Below are positions 48,954 through 59,556 of a DNA stretch of 64,000 nucleotides, in pieces. Position 1 is the first letter of the stretch. Each line of letters begins with the position of its first letter. The stretch lies in assembly GCF_023091745.1 (NCBI RefSeq), contig NW_026291481.1, positions 682,001 through 746,000 of the forward strand, written 5' to 3'. A program made the position numbers and the translations under genes. The DNA comes from Budorcas taxicolor. Lineage: Eukaryota > Chordata > Mammalia > Artiodactyla > Bovidae. The notes under the pieces are model-generated. The model had not been told where the DNA came from. It searched no databases and saw only the letters and a list, made by a program, of their open reading frames with translations.

Positions 48954-51214
48954 CCAGGGGAGTCAGGTCTCGTCTCGAGTGGGGGCATGCACGTGTGCTT
49001 TCCTCCCGAGCTGCAGCAGTAGTGTCACGCTTCCTGTCACGTGGATCAAGGGATCTGTGGCTTTCCCTCGAGGCTGTCCCTCGAGGCTTTCCCACGAGGC
49101 TTTCCCACAGGGCTGTGCCACGTGCCACCTTGGTGTGAGTCGATCCTCGGCGTGAAAGACGAGCCGGTGAAGGGAAAAGAGGTTCCTCTGGAATGGACTG
49201 AGACATCTGGGGGACTCTTGGAATGGTGGTACGACCCTGGAGTTCCTCTCGCCGTTCCTGTTGAGAGGGCCTCCTCTTGAGATGCGACGGGAACGCCGGG
49301 AATTCTTTCCCGACGAAGCAGGGAAAGGATCCCTCATCTCGAGCTACGAGGCGGAAACGGGGCTCCTCTGGATGTGGGCGGGACCCTCGTGATTCCTCTC
49401 GAGTGGAGACGGGTATGTCGGGGAACTTCTTGATTTGCACCAAGGGTGTGAAGGACCCTTTCAAAGTTCCAGAGGGGAGGTGTGATCAGCCTCGAGACGC
49501 CTCAGCGGAAATGGGCCTCATCTCGCCTGGAGGGGAGAACCTCCTGGATTTTCTCGAGTTGCGGCAGGTCTTCTGGAGTTACGACGGGGACCTCAGGGAC
49601 CCGCTCTGGTGGCCTCAGGAAAGGCCAGTCCCCATGCGAGTTGCTTGGGGACCTCTCGGGATTCCTCTCCCGTCCATGCCGGGGCCTCAGTCCTTGTGTG
49701 GAGTCGGGGCCGGAACCTGAGGATTCCTCTCCAGTGTTGCCATGGATCTTGGGGTGCTTCTGAGTCTCCCCAGGGGAGTCAGGTCTCGTCTCGAGTGGGG
49801 GCATGCACGTGCGCTTTCCTCCCGAGCTGCAGCAGTAGTGTCACGCTTCCTGTCACGTGGATCAAGGGATCTGTGGCTTTCCCTCGAGGCTGTCCCTCGA
49901 GGCTTTCCCACGAGGCTTTCCCACAGGGCTGTGCCACGTGCCAGCTTGGTGTGAGTCGATCCTCAGCGTGAAAGACGAGCCGGTGAAGGGAAAAGAGGTT
50001 CCTCTGGAATGGACTGAGACATCTGGGGGACTCTTGGAATGGTGGCACGACCCTGGAGTTCCTCTCGCCGTTCCTGTTGAGAGGGCCTCCTCTTGAGATG
50101 CGACGGGAACGCCGGGAACTCTTTCCCGACGAAGCAGGGAAAGGATCCCTCATCTCGAGCTATGAGGCGGAAACGGGGCTCCTCTGTATGTGGGCGGGAC
50201 CCTCGTGATTCCTCTCGAGTGGACACGGGTATGTCGGGGAACTTCTTGATTTGCACCAAGGGTGTGAAGGAGCCTTTCAAAGTTCCAGAGGTGAGGTGTC
50301 ATCAGCCTCGAGACGCCTCAGTGGAAATGGGCCTCATCTCGCCTGGAGAGGAGAATCTCTTGGATTTTCTCGAGATGCGGCAGGTCTTCTCGAGTTACGA
50401 CGGGGACCTCAGGGACCCGCTCTGGTGGCCTCAGGAAAGGCCAGTCCCCATGCGAGTTGCTAGGGGACCTCTCGGGATTCCTCTCCCGTCCATGCCGGGT
50501 CCTCAGTCCTTGTGTGGAGTCGGGGCCGGAACCTGAGGATTCCTCTCCAGTGTTGCCATGGATCTTGGGGTGCTTCTGAGTCTCCCCAGATGAGTCAGGC
50601 CTCGTCTCGAGTGGGGGCATGCACGTGCGCTTTCCTCCCAAGCTGCAGCAGTAGTGTCACGCTTCCTGTCACGTGGATCAAGGGATCTGTGGCTTTCCCT
50701 CGAGGCTGTCCCTCGAGGCTTTCACACGAGGCTTTCCCACAGGGCTGTGCCACGTGCCACCTTGGTGTGAGTCGATCCTCGGCGTGAAAGACGAGCCGGT
50801 GAAGGGAAAAGAGTTTCCTCTGGAATGGACTGAGACATCTGGGGGACTCTTGGAATGGTGGCACGACCCTGGAGTTCCTCTCGCCGTTCCTGTTGAGAGG
50901 GCCTCCTCTTTAGATGCGACGGGAACGCCGGGAATTCTTTCCCGACGAAGCAGGGAAAGGATCCCTAATCTCGAGCTACGAGGCGGAAACGGGGCTCCTC
51001 TGGATGTGGGCGGGACCCTCGTGATTCCTCTCGAGTGGAGACGGGTATGTCGGGGAACTTCTTGATTTGCACCAAGGGTGTGAAGGACCCTTTCAAAGTT
51101 CCAGAGGGGAGGTGTGATCAGCCTCGGAACGCCTCAGCGGAAATGGGCCTCATCTCGCCTGGAGGGGAGAACCTCCTGGATTTTCTCGAGTTGCGGCAGG
51201 TCTTCTCGAGTTAC
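48954..51214 (+). repeat. Segment M61 to part of M63, related to 35.1-37.4 kb
   Basis: M61 shares GGTGGTACGACC (about 49227) with M44 (about 35358), an offset of 13869 bp. M62 is the copy of M45 and early M63 is the copy of M46. The 3' part of M61 instead resembles M43 (TTTCAAAGTTCCAGAGGGG, CTTCTGGAGTTACG, GTTGCTTGGGG), so M61 is itself mosaic. M63 has CCTCTTTAGATGC near 50908 and, uniquely, CCCAGATGAGTCAGG, which creates TGAGTCA at 50591-50597. Confidence 0.65.
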
Positions 51215-54200
51215 GACGGGGACCTCAGGGACCCGCTCTGGTGGCCTCAGGAAAGGCCAGTCCCCATGCGAGTTGCTAGGGGTTCTCTCGGGATTCCTCT
51301 CCCGTCCATGCCGGGGCGTCAGTCCATGTGTGGAGTCGGGGCCGGAACCTGAGGATTCCTCTCCAGTGTTGCCATGGATCTTGGGGTGTTTTTGAGTCTC
51401 CCCAGGGGAGTCAGGCCTCGTCTCGAGTGGGGGCATGCACGTGCGCTTTCCTCCCGAGCTGCAGCAGTAGTGTAACGCTTCCTGTCACGTGGATCAAGGG
51501 ATCTGTGGCTTTCCCTCGAGGCTGTCCCTCGAGGCTTTCCCACGAGGCTTTCCCACAGGGCTGTGCCACGTGCCACCTTGGTGTGAGTCGATCCTCGGCG
51601 TGAAAGACGAGCCGATGAAGGGAAAAGAGGTTCCTCTGGAATGGACTGAGACATCTGGGGGACTCTTGGAATGGTGGCACGACCCTGGAGTTCCTCTCGC
51701 CGTTCCTGTTGAGAGGGCCTCCTCTTGATTTGCGACGGGAACGCCGGAAACTCTTTCCCGACGAAGCAGGGAAAGGATCCCTCATCTCGAGCTACGAGGC
51801 GGAAACGGGGCTCCTCTAGATGTGGCCTGACCCTCGTTATTCCTCTCGAGTGGAGACGGGTATGTCGGGGTACTTCTTGATTTGCAACAAGGGTGTGAAG
51901 GACCCTTTCGAAGTTCCAGAGGTGAGGTGTGATCAGCCTCGAGACGCCTCAGCGGAAATGGGCCTCATCTCGCCTGGAGGGGAGAACCTCCTGGATTTTC
52001 TCGAGTTGCGGCAGGTCTTCTCGAGTTACGACGGGGACCTCAGGGACCCGCTCTGGTGGCCTCAGGAAAGGCCAGTTCCAATGCAAGTTGCTAGGGGACC
52101 TCTCGGGATTCCTCTCCCGTTCATGCCGGGGCCTCAGTCCTTGTGTGGAGTCGGGGCCGTAACCTGAGGATTCCTCTCCAGTGTTGCCATGGATCTTGGG
52201 GTGCTTGTGAGTCTTCCCAGGGGAGTCAGGCCTCGTCTCGAGTGGGGGCATGCACGTGCGCTTTCCTCCCGAGCTGCAGCAGTAGTGTCACGCTTCCTGT
52301 CACGTGGATCAAGGGATCTGTGGCTTTCCCTCGAGGCTGTCCCTCGAGGCTTTCCCACGAGGCTTTCCCACAGGGCTGTGCCAGGTGCCACCTTGGTGTG
52401 AGTCGATCCTCGGCGTGAAAGACGAGCCGGTGAAGGGAAAAGAGGTTCCTCTGGAATGGACTGAGACATCTGGGGGACTCTTGGAATGGTGGCACGACCC
52501 TGGAGTTCCTCTCGCCGTTCCTGTTGAGAGGGCCTCCACTTGAGATGCGACGGGAACGCCGGGAACTCTTTCCCGACGAAGCAGGGAAAGGATCCCTCAT
52601 CTCGAACTACGAGGCGGAAACGGGGCTCCTCTGGATGTGGGCGGGACCCACGTGATTCCTCTCGAGTGGAGACGGCTAGGTCGGGGAACTTCTTGATTTG
52701 CACCAAGGGTGTGAAGGACCCTTTCGAAGTTCCAGAGGTGAGGTGTGATCAGCCTCGAGACGCCTCAGCGGAAATGGGCCTCATCTCGCCTGGAGGGGAG
52801 AACCTCCTGGATTTTCTCGAGTTGCGGCAGGTCTTCTCGAGTTACGACGGGGACCTCAGGGACCCGCTCTGGTGGCCTCAGGAAAGGCCAGTCCCAATGC
52901 AAGTTGCTAGGGGACCTCTCGGGATTCCTCTCCCGTCCATGCCGGGGCCTCAGTCCTTGTGTGGAGTCGGGGCCGGAACCTGAGGATTCCTCTCCAGTGT
53001 TGCCATGGATCTTGGGGTGCTTCTGAGTCTCCCCAGGGGAGTCAGGCCTCGTCTCGAGTGGCGGCATGCACGTGCGCTTTCCTCCCGAGCTGCAGCAGTA
53101 GTGTCACGCTTCCTGTCACGTGGATCAAGGGATCTGTGGCTTTCCCTCGAGGCTGTCCCTCGAGGCTTTCCCACGAGGCTTTCCCACAGGGCTGTGGCAC
53201 GTGCCACCTTGGTGTGAGTCGATCCTCGGCGTGAAAGACGAGCCGGTGAAGGGAAAAGAGGTTCCTCTGGAATGGACTGAGACATCTGGGGGACTCTTGG
53301 AATGGTGGCACGACCCTGGAGTTCCTCTCACCGTTCCTGTTGAGAGGGCCTCCACTTGAGATGCGACGAAAACGCCGGGAACTCTTTCCCGATGAAGCAG
53401 GGAAAGGATCCCTCATCTCGAGCTACGAGGCGGAAACGGGGCTCCTCTGGATGTGGGCGGGACCCACGTGATTCCTCTCGAGTGGAGACGGCTAGGTCGT
53501 GGAACTTCTTGATTTGCACCAAGGGTGTGAAGGACCCTTTCGAAGTTCCAGGGGTGAGGTGTGATCAGCCTCGAGACGCCTCAGCGGAAATGGGCCTCAT
53601 CTCGCCTGGAGGGGAGAACCTCCTGGATTTTCTCGAGTTGCGGCAGGTCTTCTCGAGTTACGACGGGGACCTCAGGGAACCGCTCTGGTGGCCTCAGGAA
53701 AGGCCAGTCCCCATGCGAGTTGCTTGGGGACCTCTCGGGATTCCTCTCCCGTCCATGCCGGGGCCTCAGTCCTTGTGTGGAGTCGGGGCCGGAACCTGAG
53801 GATTCCTCCCCAGTGTTGCCATGGATCTTGGGGTGCTTCTGAGTCTCCCCAGGGGAGTCAGGTCTCGTCTCGAGTGGGGGCATGCACGTGCGCTTTCCTC
53901 CCGAGCTGCAGCAGTAGTGTCACGCATCCTGTCACGTGGATCAAGGGATCTGTGGCTTTCCCTCGAGGCTGTCCCTCGAGGCTTTCCCACGAGGCTTTCC
54001 CACAGGGCTGTGCCACGTGCCACCTTGGTGTGAGTCGATCCTCGGTGTGAAAGACGAGCCGGTGAAGGGAAAAGAGGTTCCTCTGGAATGGACTGAGACA
54101 TCTGGGGGACTCTTGGAATGGTGGCACGACCCTGGAGTTCCTCTCGCCGTTCCTGTTGAGAGGGCCTCCTCTTGAGATGCGACGGGAACGCCAGGAACTC

Positions 54201-56295
54201 TTTCCCGACGAAGCAGGGAAAGGATCCCTCATCTCGAGCTACGAGGCGGAAACGGGGCTCCTCTGGATGTGGGCGTGACCATCGTGATTTCTCTCGAGTG
54301 GAGACGGGTATGTCGGGGAACTTCTTGATTTGCACCAAGGGTGTGAAGGACCCTTTCGAAGTTCCAGAGGTGAGGTGTGATCAGCCTCGAGACGCCTCAG
54401 CGGAAATGGGCCTCATCTCGCCGGTCGGGGAGAACCTCCTGGATTTTCTCGAGTTGCGGCAGGTCTTCTCGAGTTACGACGGGGACCTCAGGGACCCGCT
54501 CTGGTGGCCTCAGGAAAGGCCAGTCCCAATGCAAGTTGCTAGGGGACCTCTCGGGATTCCTCTCCCGTCCATGCCGGGGCCTCAGTCCTTGTGTGGAGTC
54601 GGGGCCGGAACCTGAGGATTCCTCTCCAGTGTTGCCATGGATCTTGGGGTGCTTCTGAGTCTCCCCAGGGGAGTCAGGCCTCGTCTCGAGTGGCGGCATG
54701 CACGTGCGCTTTCCTCCCGAGCTGCAGCAGTAGTGTCACGCTTCCTGTCACGTGGATCAAGGGATCTGTGGCTTTCCCTCGAGGCTGTCCCTCGAGGCTT
54801 TCCCACGAGGCTTTCCCACAGGGCTGTGCCACGTGCCACCTTGGTGTGAGTCGATCCTCGGTGTGAAAGACGAGCCGGTGAAGGGAAAAGAGCTTCCTCT
54901 GGAATGGACTGAGACATCTGGGGGACTCTTGGAATGGTGGCACGACCCTGGAGTTCCTCTCGCCGTTCCTGTTGAGAGGGCCTCCTCTTGAGTTGCGACG
55001 GGAACGCCAGGAACTCTTTCCCGACGAAGCAGGGAAAGGATCCCGCATCTCGAGCTACGAGGCGGAAACGGGGCTCCTCTGGATGTGGGCGTAACCCTCG
55101 TGATTTCTCTCGAGTGGAGACGGGTATGTCGGGGAACTTCTTGATTTGCACCAAGGGTGTGAAGGACCCTTTCGAAGTTCCAGAGGTGAGGTGTGATCAG
55201 CCTCGAGACGCCTCAGCGGAAATGGGCCTCATCTCGCCTGGAGGGGAGAACCACCTGGATTTTCTCGAGTTGCGGCAGGTCTTCTCGAGTTACGACGGGG
55301 ACCTCAGGGACCCGCTCTGGTGGCCTCAGGAAAGGCCAGTCCCCATGCGAGTTGCTAGGGGTTCTCTCGGGATTCCTCTCCCGTCCATGCCGGGGCCTCA
55401 GTCCATGTGTGGAGTCGGGGCCGGAACCTGATTATTCCTCCCCAGTGTTGCCATGGATCTTGGGGTGTTTCTGAGTCTCCCCAGGGGAGTCAGGCCTCGT
55501 CTCGAGTGGGGGCATGCACGTGCGCTTTCCTCCCGAGCTGCAGCAGTAGTGTCACGCTTCCTGTCACGTGGATCAAGGGATCTGTGGCTTTCCCTCGAGG
55601 CTGTCCCTCGAGGCTTTCCCATGAGGCTTTCCCACAGGGCTGTGCCACGTGCCACCTTGGTGTGAGTCGATCCTCGGCGTGAAAGACGAGCCGGTGAAGG
55701 GAAAAGAGGTTCCTCTGGAATGGACTGAGACATCTGGTGGACTCTTGGAATGGTGGCACGACTCTGGAGTTCCTCTCGCCGTTCCTGTTGAGAGGGCCTC
55801 CTCTTGAGATGCCACGGGAACGCCGGAAACTCTTTCCCGACGAAGCAGGGAAAGGATCCCTCATCTCGAGCTACGAGGCGGAAACGGGGCTCCTCTAGAT
55901 GTGGCCTGACCCTCGTTATTCCTCTCGAGTGGAGACGGGTATGTCGGGGTACTTCTTGATTTGCAACAAGGGTGTGAAGGACCCTTTCGAAGTTCCAGAG
56001 GTGAGGTGTGATCAGCCTCGAGACGCCTCAGCGGAAATGGGCCTCATCTCGCCGGTAGGGGAGAACCTCCTGGATTTTCTCGAGTTGCGGCAGGTCTTCT
56101 CGAGTTACGACTGGGACCACAGGGACCCGCTCTGGTGGCCTCAGGAAAGGCCAGTCCCCATGCGAGTTGCTAGGGGACCTCTCGGGATTCCTCTCCCGTC
56201 CATGCCGGGGCCTCAGTCCTTGTGTGGAGTCGGGGCCGGAACCTGAGGATTCCTCTCCAGTGTTGCCATGGATCTTGGGGTGCTTGTGAGTCTCC
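51215..56295 (+). repeat. Segment copy of 38.98-44.06 kb at offset 12237 bp
   Basis: Inside M63 the match switches from M46 (offset 13869) to M48 (offset 12237): TTGCTAGGGGTTCTC and GGGGCGTCAGTCCATG of M48 follow the M46-like CCTCGGAACGCC. From there M64-M69 parallel M49-M54, including CTTTTTGAGTCTCC with GTGTAACGC (M64/M49), GGGGCCGTAACC and GCTTGTGAGTC (M65/M50), GGCGGCATG (M66/M51), CACGCATCC (M67/M52), GAGCTTCCTC (M68/M53) and ATCTGGTGGACTC with GATGCCACGGG (M69/M54). The offset change of 1632 bp equals two monomers, so one of the two copies has lost or gained a dimer. The pairing ends in M69, whose 3' part has GGGACCACAGGG (about 56113) instead of the M54 sequence. Confidence 0.75.
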
Positions 56296-57111
56296 CCAGG
56301 GGAGTCAGGCCTCGTCTCGAGTGGCGGCATGCACGTGCGCTTTCCTCCCGAGCTGCAGCAGTAGTGTCACGCTTCCTGTCACGTGGATCAAGGGATCTGT
56401 GGCTTTCCCTCGAGGCTGTCCCTCGAGGCTTTCCCACGAGGCTTTCCCACAGGTCTGTGCCAGGTGCCACCTTGGTGTTAGTCGATCCTCGGCGTGAAAG
56501 ACGAGCCGGTGAAGGGAAAAGAGGTTCCTCTGGAATGGACTGAGACTTCTGGGGGACTCTTGGAATGGTGGCACGACCCTGGAGTTCCTCTCGCCGTTCC
56601 TGTTGAGAGGGCCTCCTCTTGAGATGCGACGAGAACGCCAGGAACTCTTTCCCGACGAAGCAGGGAAAGGATCCCTCATCTCGAGCTACGAGGCGGAAAC
56701 GGGGCTCCTCTGGATGTGGGCGTGACCCTCGTGATTTCTCTCGAGTGGAGACGGGTATGTCGGGGAACTTCTTGATTTGAACCAAGGGTGTGAAGGACCC
56801 TTTCGAAGTTCCAGAGGTGAGGTGTGATCAGCCTCGAGACGCCTCAGCGGAAATGGGCCTCATCTCGCCTGGAGGGGAGAACCTCCTGGATTTTCTCGAG
56901 TTGCGGCAGGTCTTCTCGAGTTACGACGGGGACCTCAGGGACCCGCTCTGGTGGCCTCAGGAAAGGCCAGTCCCCATGCGAGTTTCTAGGGGTTCTCTCG
57001 GGATTCCTCTCCCGTCCATGCCGGGGCCTCAGTCCATGTGTGGAGTCGGGGCCGGAACCTGAGGATTCCTCTCCAGTGTTGCCATGGATCTTGGGGTGTT
57101 TCTGAGTCTCC
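56296..57111 (+). repeat. Divergent monomer M70
   Basis: M70 is not a clean copy of any other monomer. It has ACAGGTCTGTGCCAGG (about 56450), TTGGTGTTAGTCG (about 56473), GAGACTTCTGGGG (about 56541), GCGACGAGAACGCC (about 56626), GTGGGCGTGACC and TTGATTTGAACC (about 56772). It ends with GTTTCTAGGGGTTC and CAGTCCATGTGTGG, like M48/M53/M68. It sits between the end of one copied segment (M64-M69) and the deleted monomer M71, a position where exchanges appear to have broken the higher-order register. Confidence 0.7.
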
Positions 57112-57924
57112 CCAGGGGAGTAGGCCTCGTCTCGAGTGGGGGCATGCACGTGCGCTTTCCTGCGGCTGCAGCAGTAGTGTAACGCTTCCTGTCACGTGGA
57201 TCAAGGGATCTGTGGCTTTCCCTCGAGGCTGTCCCTCGAGGCTTTCCCATGAGGCTTTCCCACAGGGCTGTGCCACGTGCCACCTTGGTGTGAGTCGATC
57301 CTCGGCGTGAAAGACGAGCCGGTGAAGGGAAAAGAGGTTCCTCTGGAATGGACTGAGACATCTGGGGGACTCTTGGAATGGTGGCACGACTCTGGAGTTC
57401 CTCTCGCCGTTCCTGTTGAGAGGGCCTCCTCTTGAGATGCGACGGGAACGCCGGAAACTCTTTCCCGACGGAGCAGGGAAAGGATCCCTCATCTCGAGCT
57501 ACGAGGCGGAAACGGGGCTCCTCTGGATGTGGGCGGGACCCTCGTGATTCCTCTCGAGTGGAGACGGCTAGGTCGGGGAACTTCTTGATTTGCACCAAGG
57601 GTGTGAAGGAGCCTTTCGAAGTTCCAGAGGTGAGGTGTGATCAGCCTCGAGACGCCTCAGCGGAAATGGGCCTCATCTCGCCTGGAGGGCAGAACCTCCT
57701 GGATTTTCTCGAGTTGCGGCAGGTCTTCTCGAGTTACGACGGGGACCTCAGGGACCCGCTCTGGTGGCCTCAGGAAAGGCCAGTCCCCATGCGAGTTGCT
57801 AGGGGACCTCTCTTGATTCCTCTCCCGTCCATGCCGGGGCCTCAGTCCTTGTGTGGAGTCGGGGCCGGAACCTGAGGATTCCTCTCCAGTGTTGCCATGG
57901 ATCTTGGGGTGCTTCTGAGTCTCC
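57112..57924 (+). repeat. 813-bp monomer M71, shortest in the window
   Basis: Two deletions lie about 40 bp apart: CAGGGGAGTAGGCC at about 57113-57126 lacks the C of AGTCAGG, and CTTTCCTGCGGCTGC at about 57158-57172 is 2 bp shorter than CTTTCCTCCCGAGCTGC. Neither occurs elsewhere in the window. M71 also has GACGGAGCAGG near 57468 and GGAGGGCAGAACC near 57685. It later changes to a left-half-like sequence (GGCTAGGTCGG, CCTCTCTTGATT), so it spans a boundary between right-hand and left-hand monomer types. Confidence 0.85.
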
Positions 57925-59556
57925 CCAGGGGAGTCAGGTCTCGTCTCGAGTGGGGGCATGCACGTGCGCTTTCCTGCCGAGCTGCAGCAGTAGTGTCACG
58001 CTTCCTGTCACGTGGATCAAGGGATCTGTGGCTTTCCCTCAAGGCTGTCCCTCGAGGCTTTCCCACGAGGCTTTCCCACAGTGCTGTGCCACGTGCCAGC
58101 TTGGTGTGAGTCGATCCTCGGCGTGAAAGACGAGCCGGTGAAGGGAAAAGAGGTTCCTCTGGAATGGACTGAGACATCTGGGGGACTCTTGGAATGGTGG
58201 CACGACCCTGGAGTTCCTCTCGCCGTTCCTGTTGAGAGGGCCTCCTCTTGAGATGCGACGGGAACGCCGGGAACTCTTTCCCGACGAAGCAGGGAAAGGA
58301 TCCCTCATCTCGAGCTACGAGGCGGAAACGGGGCTCCTCTGGATGTGGGCGGGACCCTCGTGATTCCTCTCGAGTGGAGACGGGTATGTCGGGGAACTTC
58401 TTGATTTGCACCAAGGGTGTGAAGGACCCTTTCGAAGTTCCAGAGGTGAGGTGTGATCAGCCTCGAGACGCCTCAGCGGAAATGGGCCTCATCTCGCCTG
58501 GAGGGGAGAACCTCCTGGATTTTCTCGAGTTGCGGCAGGTCTTCTCGAGTTACGACGGGGACCTCAGGGACCCGCTCTGGTGGCCTCAGGAAAGGCCATT
58601 CCCCATGCGAGTTCCTAGGGGACCTCTCGGGATTCCTCTCCCGTCCATGCCGGGGCCTCAGTCCTTGTGTGGAGTCGGGGCCGGAACCTGAGGATTCCTC
58701 TCCAGTGTTGCCATGGATCTTGGGGTGCTTCTGAGTCTCCCCAGGGGAGTCAGGCCTCGTCTCGAGTGGGGGCATGCACGTGCGCTTTCCTCCTGAGCTG
58801 CAGCAGTAGTGTCACGCTTCCTGTCACGTGGATCAAGGGATCTGTGGCTTTCCCTCGAGGCTGTCCCTTGAGGCTTTCCCACGAGGCTTTCCCACAGGGC
58901 TGTGCCACGTGCCACCTTGGTGTGAGTCGATCCTCGGCGTGAAAGACGAGCCGGTGAAGGGAAAAGAGGTTCCTCTGGAATGGACTGAGACATCTGGGGG
59001 ACTCTTGGAATGGTGGCACGACCCTGGAGTTCCTCTCGCCGTTCCTGTTGAGAGGGCCTCCTCTTGAGATGCGACGGGAACGCCGGGAATTCTTTCCCGA
59101 CGAAGCAGGGAAAGGATCCCTCATATCGAGCTACGAGGCGGAAACGGGGCTCCTCTGGATGTGGGCGGGACCCTCGTGATTCCTCTCGAGTGGAGACGGG
59201 TATGTCGGGGAACTTCTTGATTTGCACCAAGGGTGTGAAGGACCCTTTCAAAGTTCCAGAGGGGAAGTGTGATCAGCCTCGAGACGCCTCAGCGGAAATG
59301 GGCCTCATCTCGCCTGGAGGGGAGAACCTCCTGGATTTTCTCGAGTTGCGGCAGGTCTTCTTGAGTTACGACGGGGACCTCAGGGACCCGCTCTGGTGGC
59401 CTCAGGAAAGGCCAGTCCCCATGCGAGTTGCTTGGTGACCTCTCGGGATTCCTCTCCCGTCCATGCCGGGGCCTCAGTCCTTGTGTGGAGTCGGGGCTGG
59501 AACCTGAGGATTCCTCTCCAGTGTTGCCATGGATCTTGGGGTGCTTCTGAGTCTCC
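57925..59556 (+). repeat. Monomers M72-M73, related to M55/M59 and M56/M60
   Basis: M72 has CTGCCGAG, ACAGTGCTG and, downstream, GGCCATTCCCCATG with GAGTTCCTAGG, like M55 and M59 (offsets 13866 and 10603 bp). M73 has GGGAATTC and TTTCAAAGTTCCAGAGGGGAAG, related to M56/M60/M61. Private changes are CCCTCAAGGCTG near 58037, CTGTCCCTTGAGG near 58861, CTCATATCGAG near 59121 and GCTTGGTGACC near 59430. The pair repeats the monomer order of the 44-49 kb duplication at lower identity. Confidence 0.65.
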
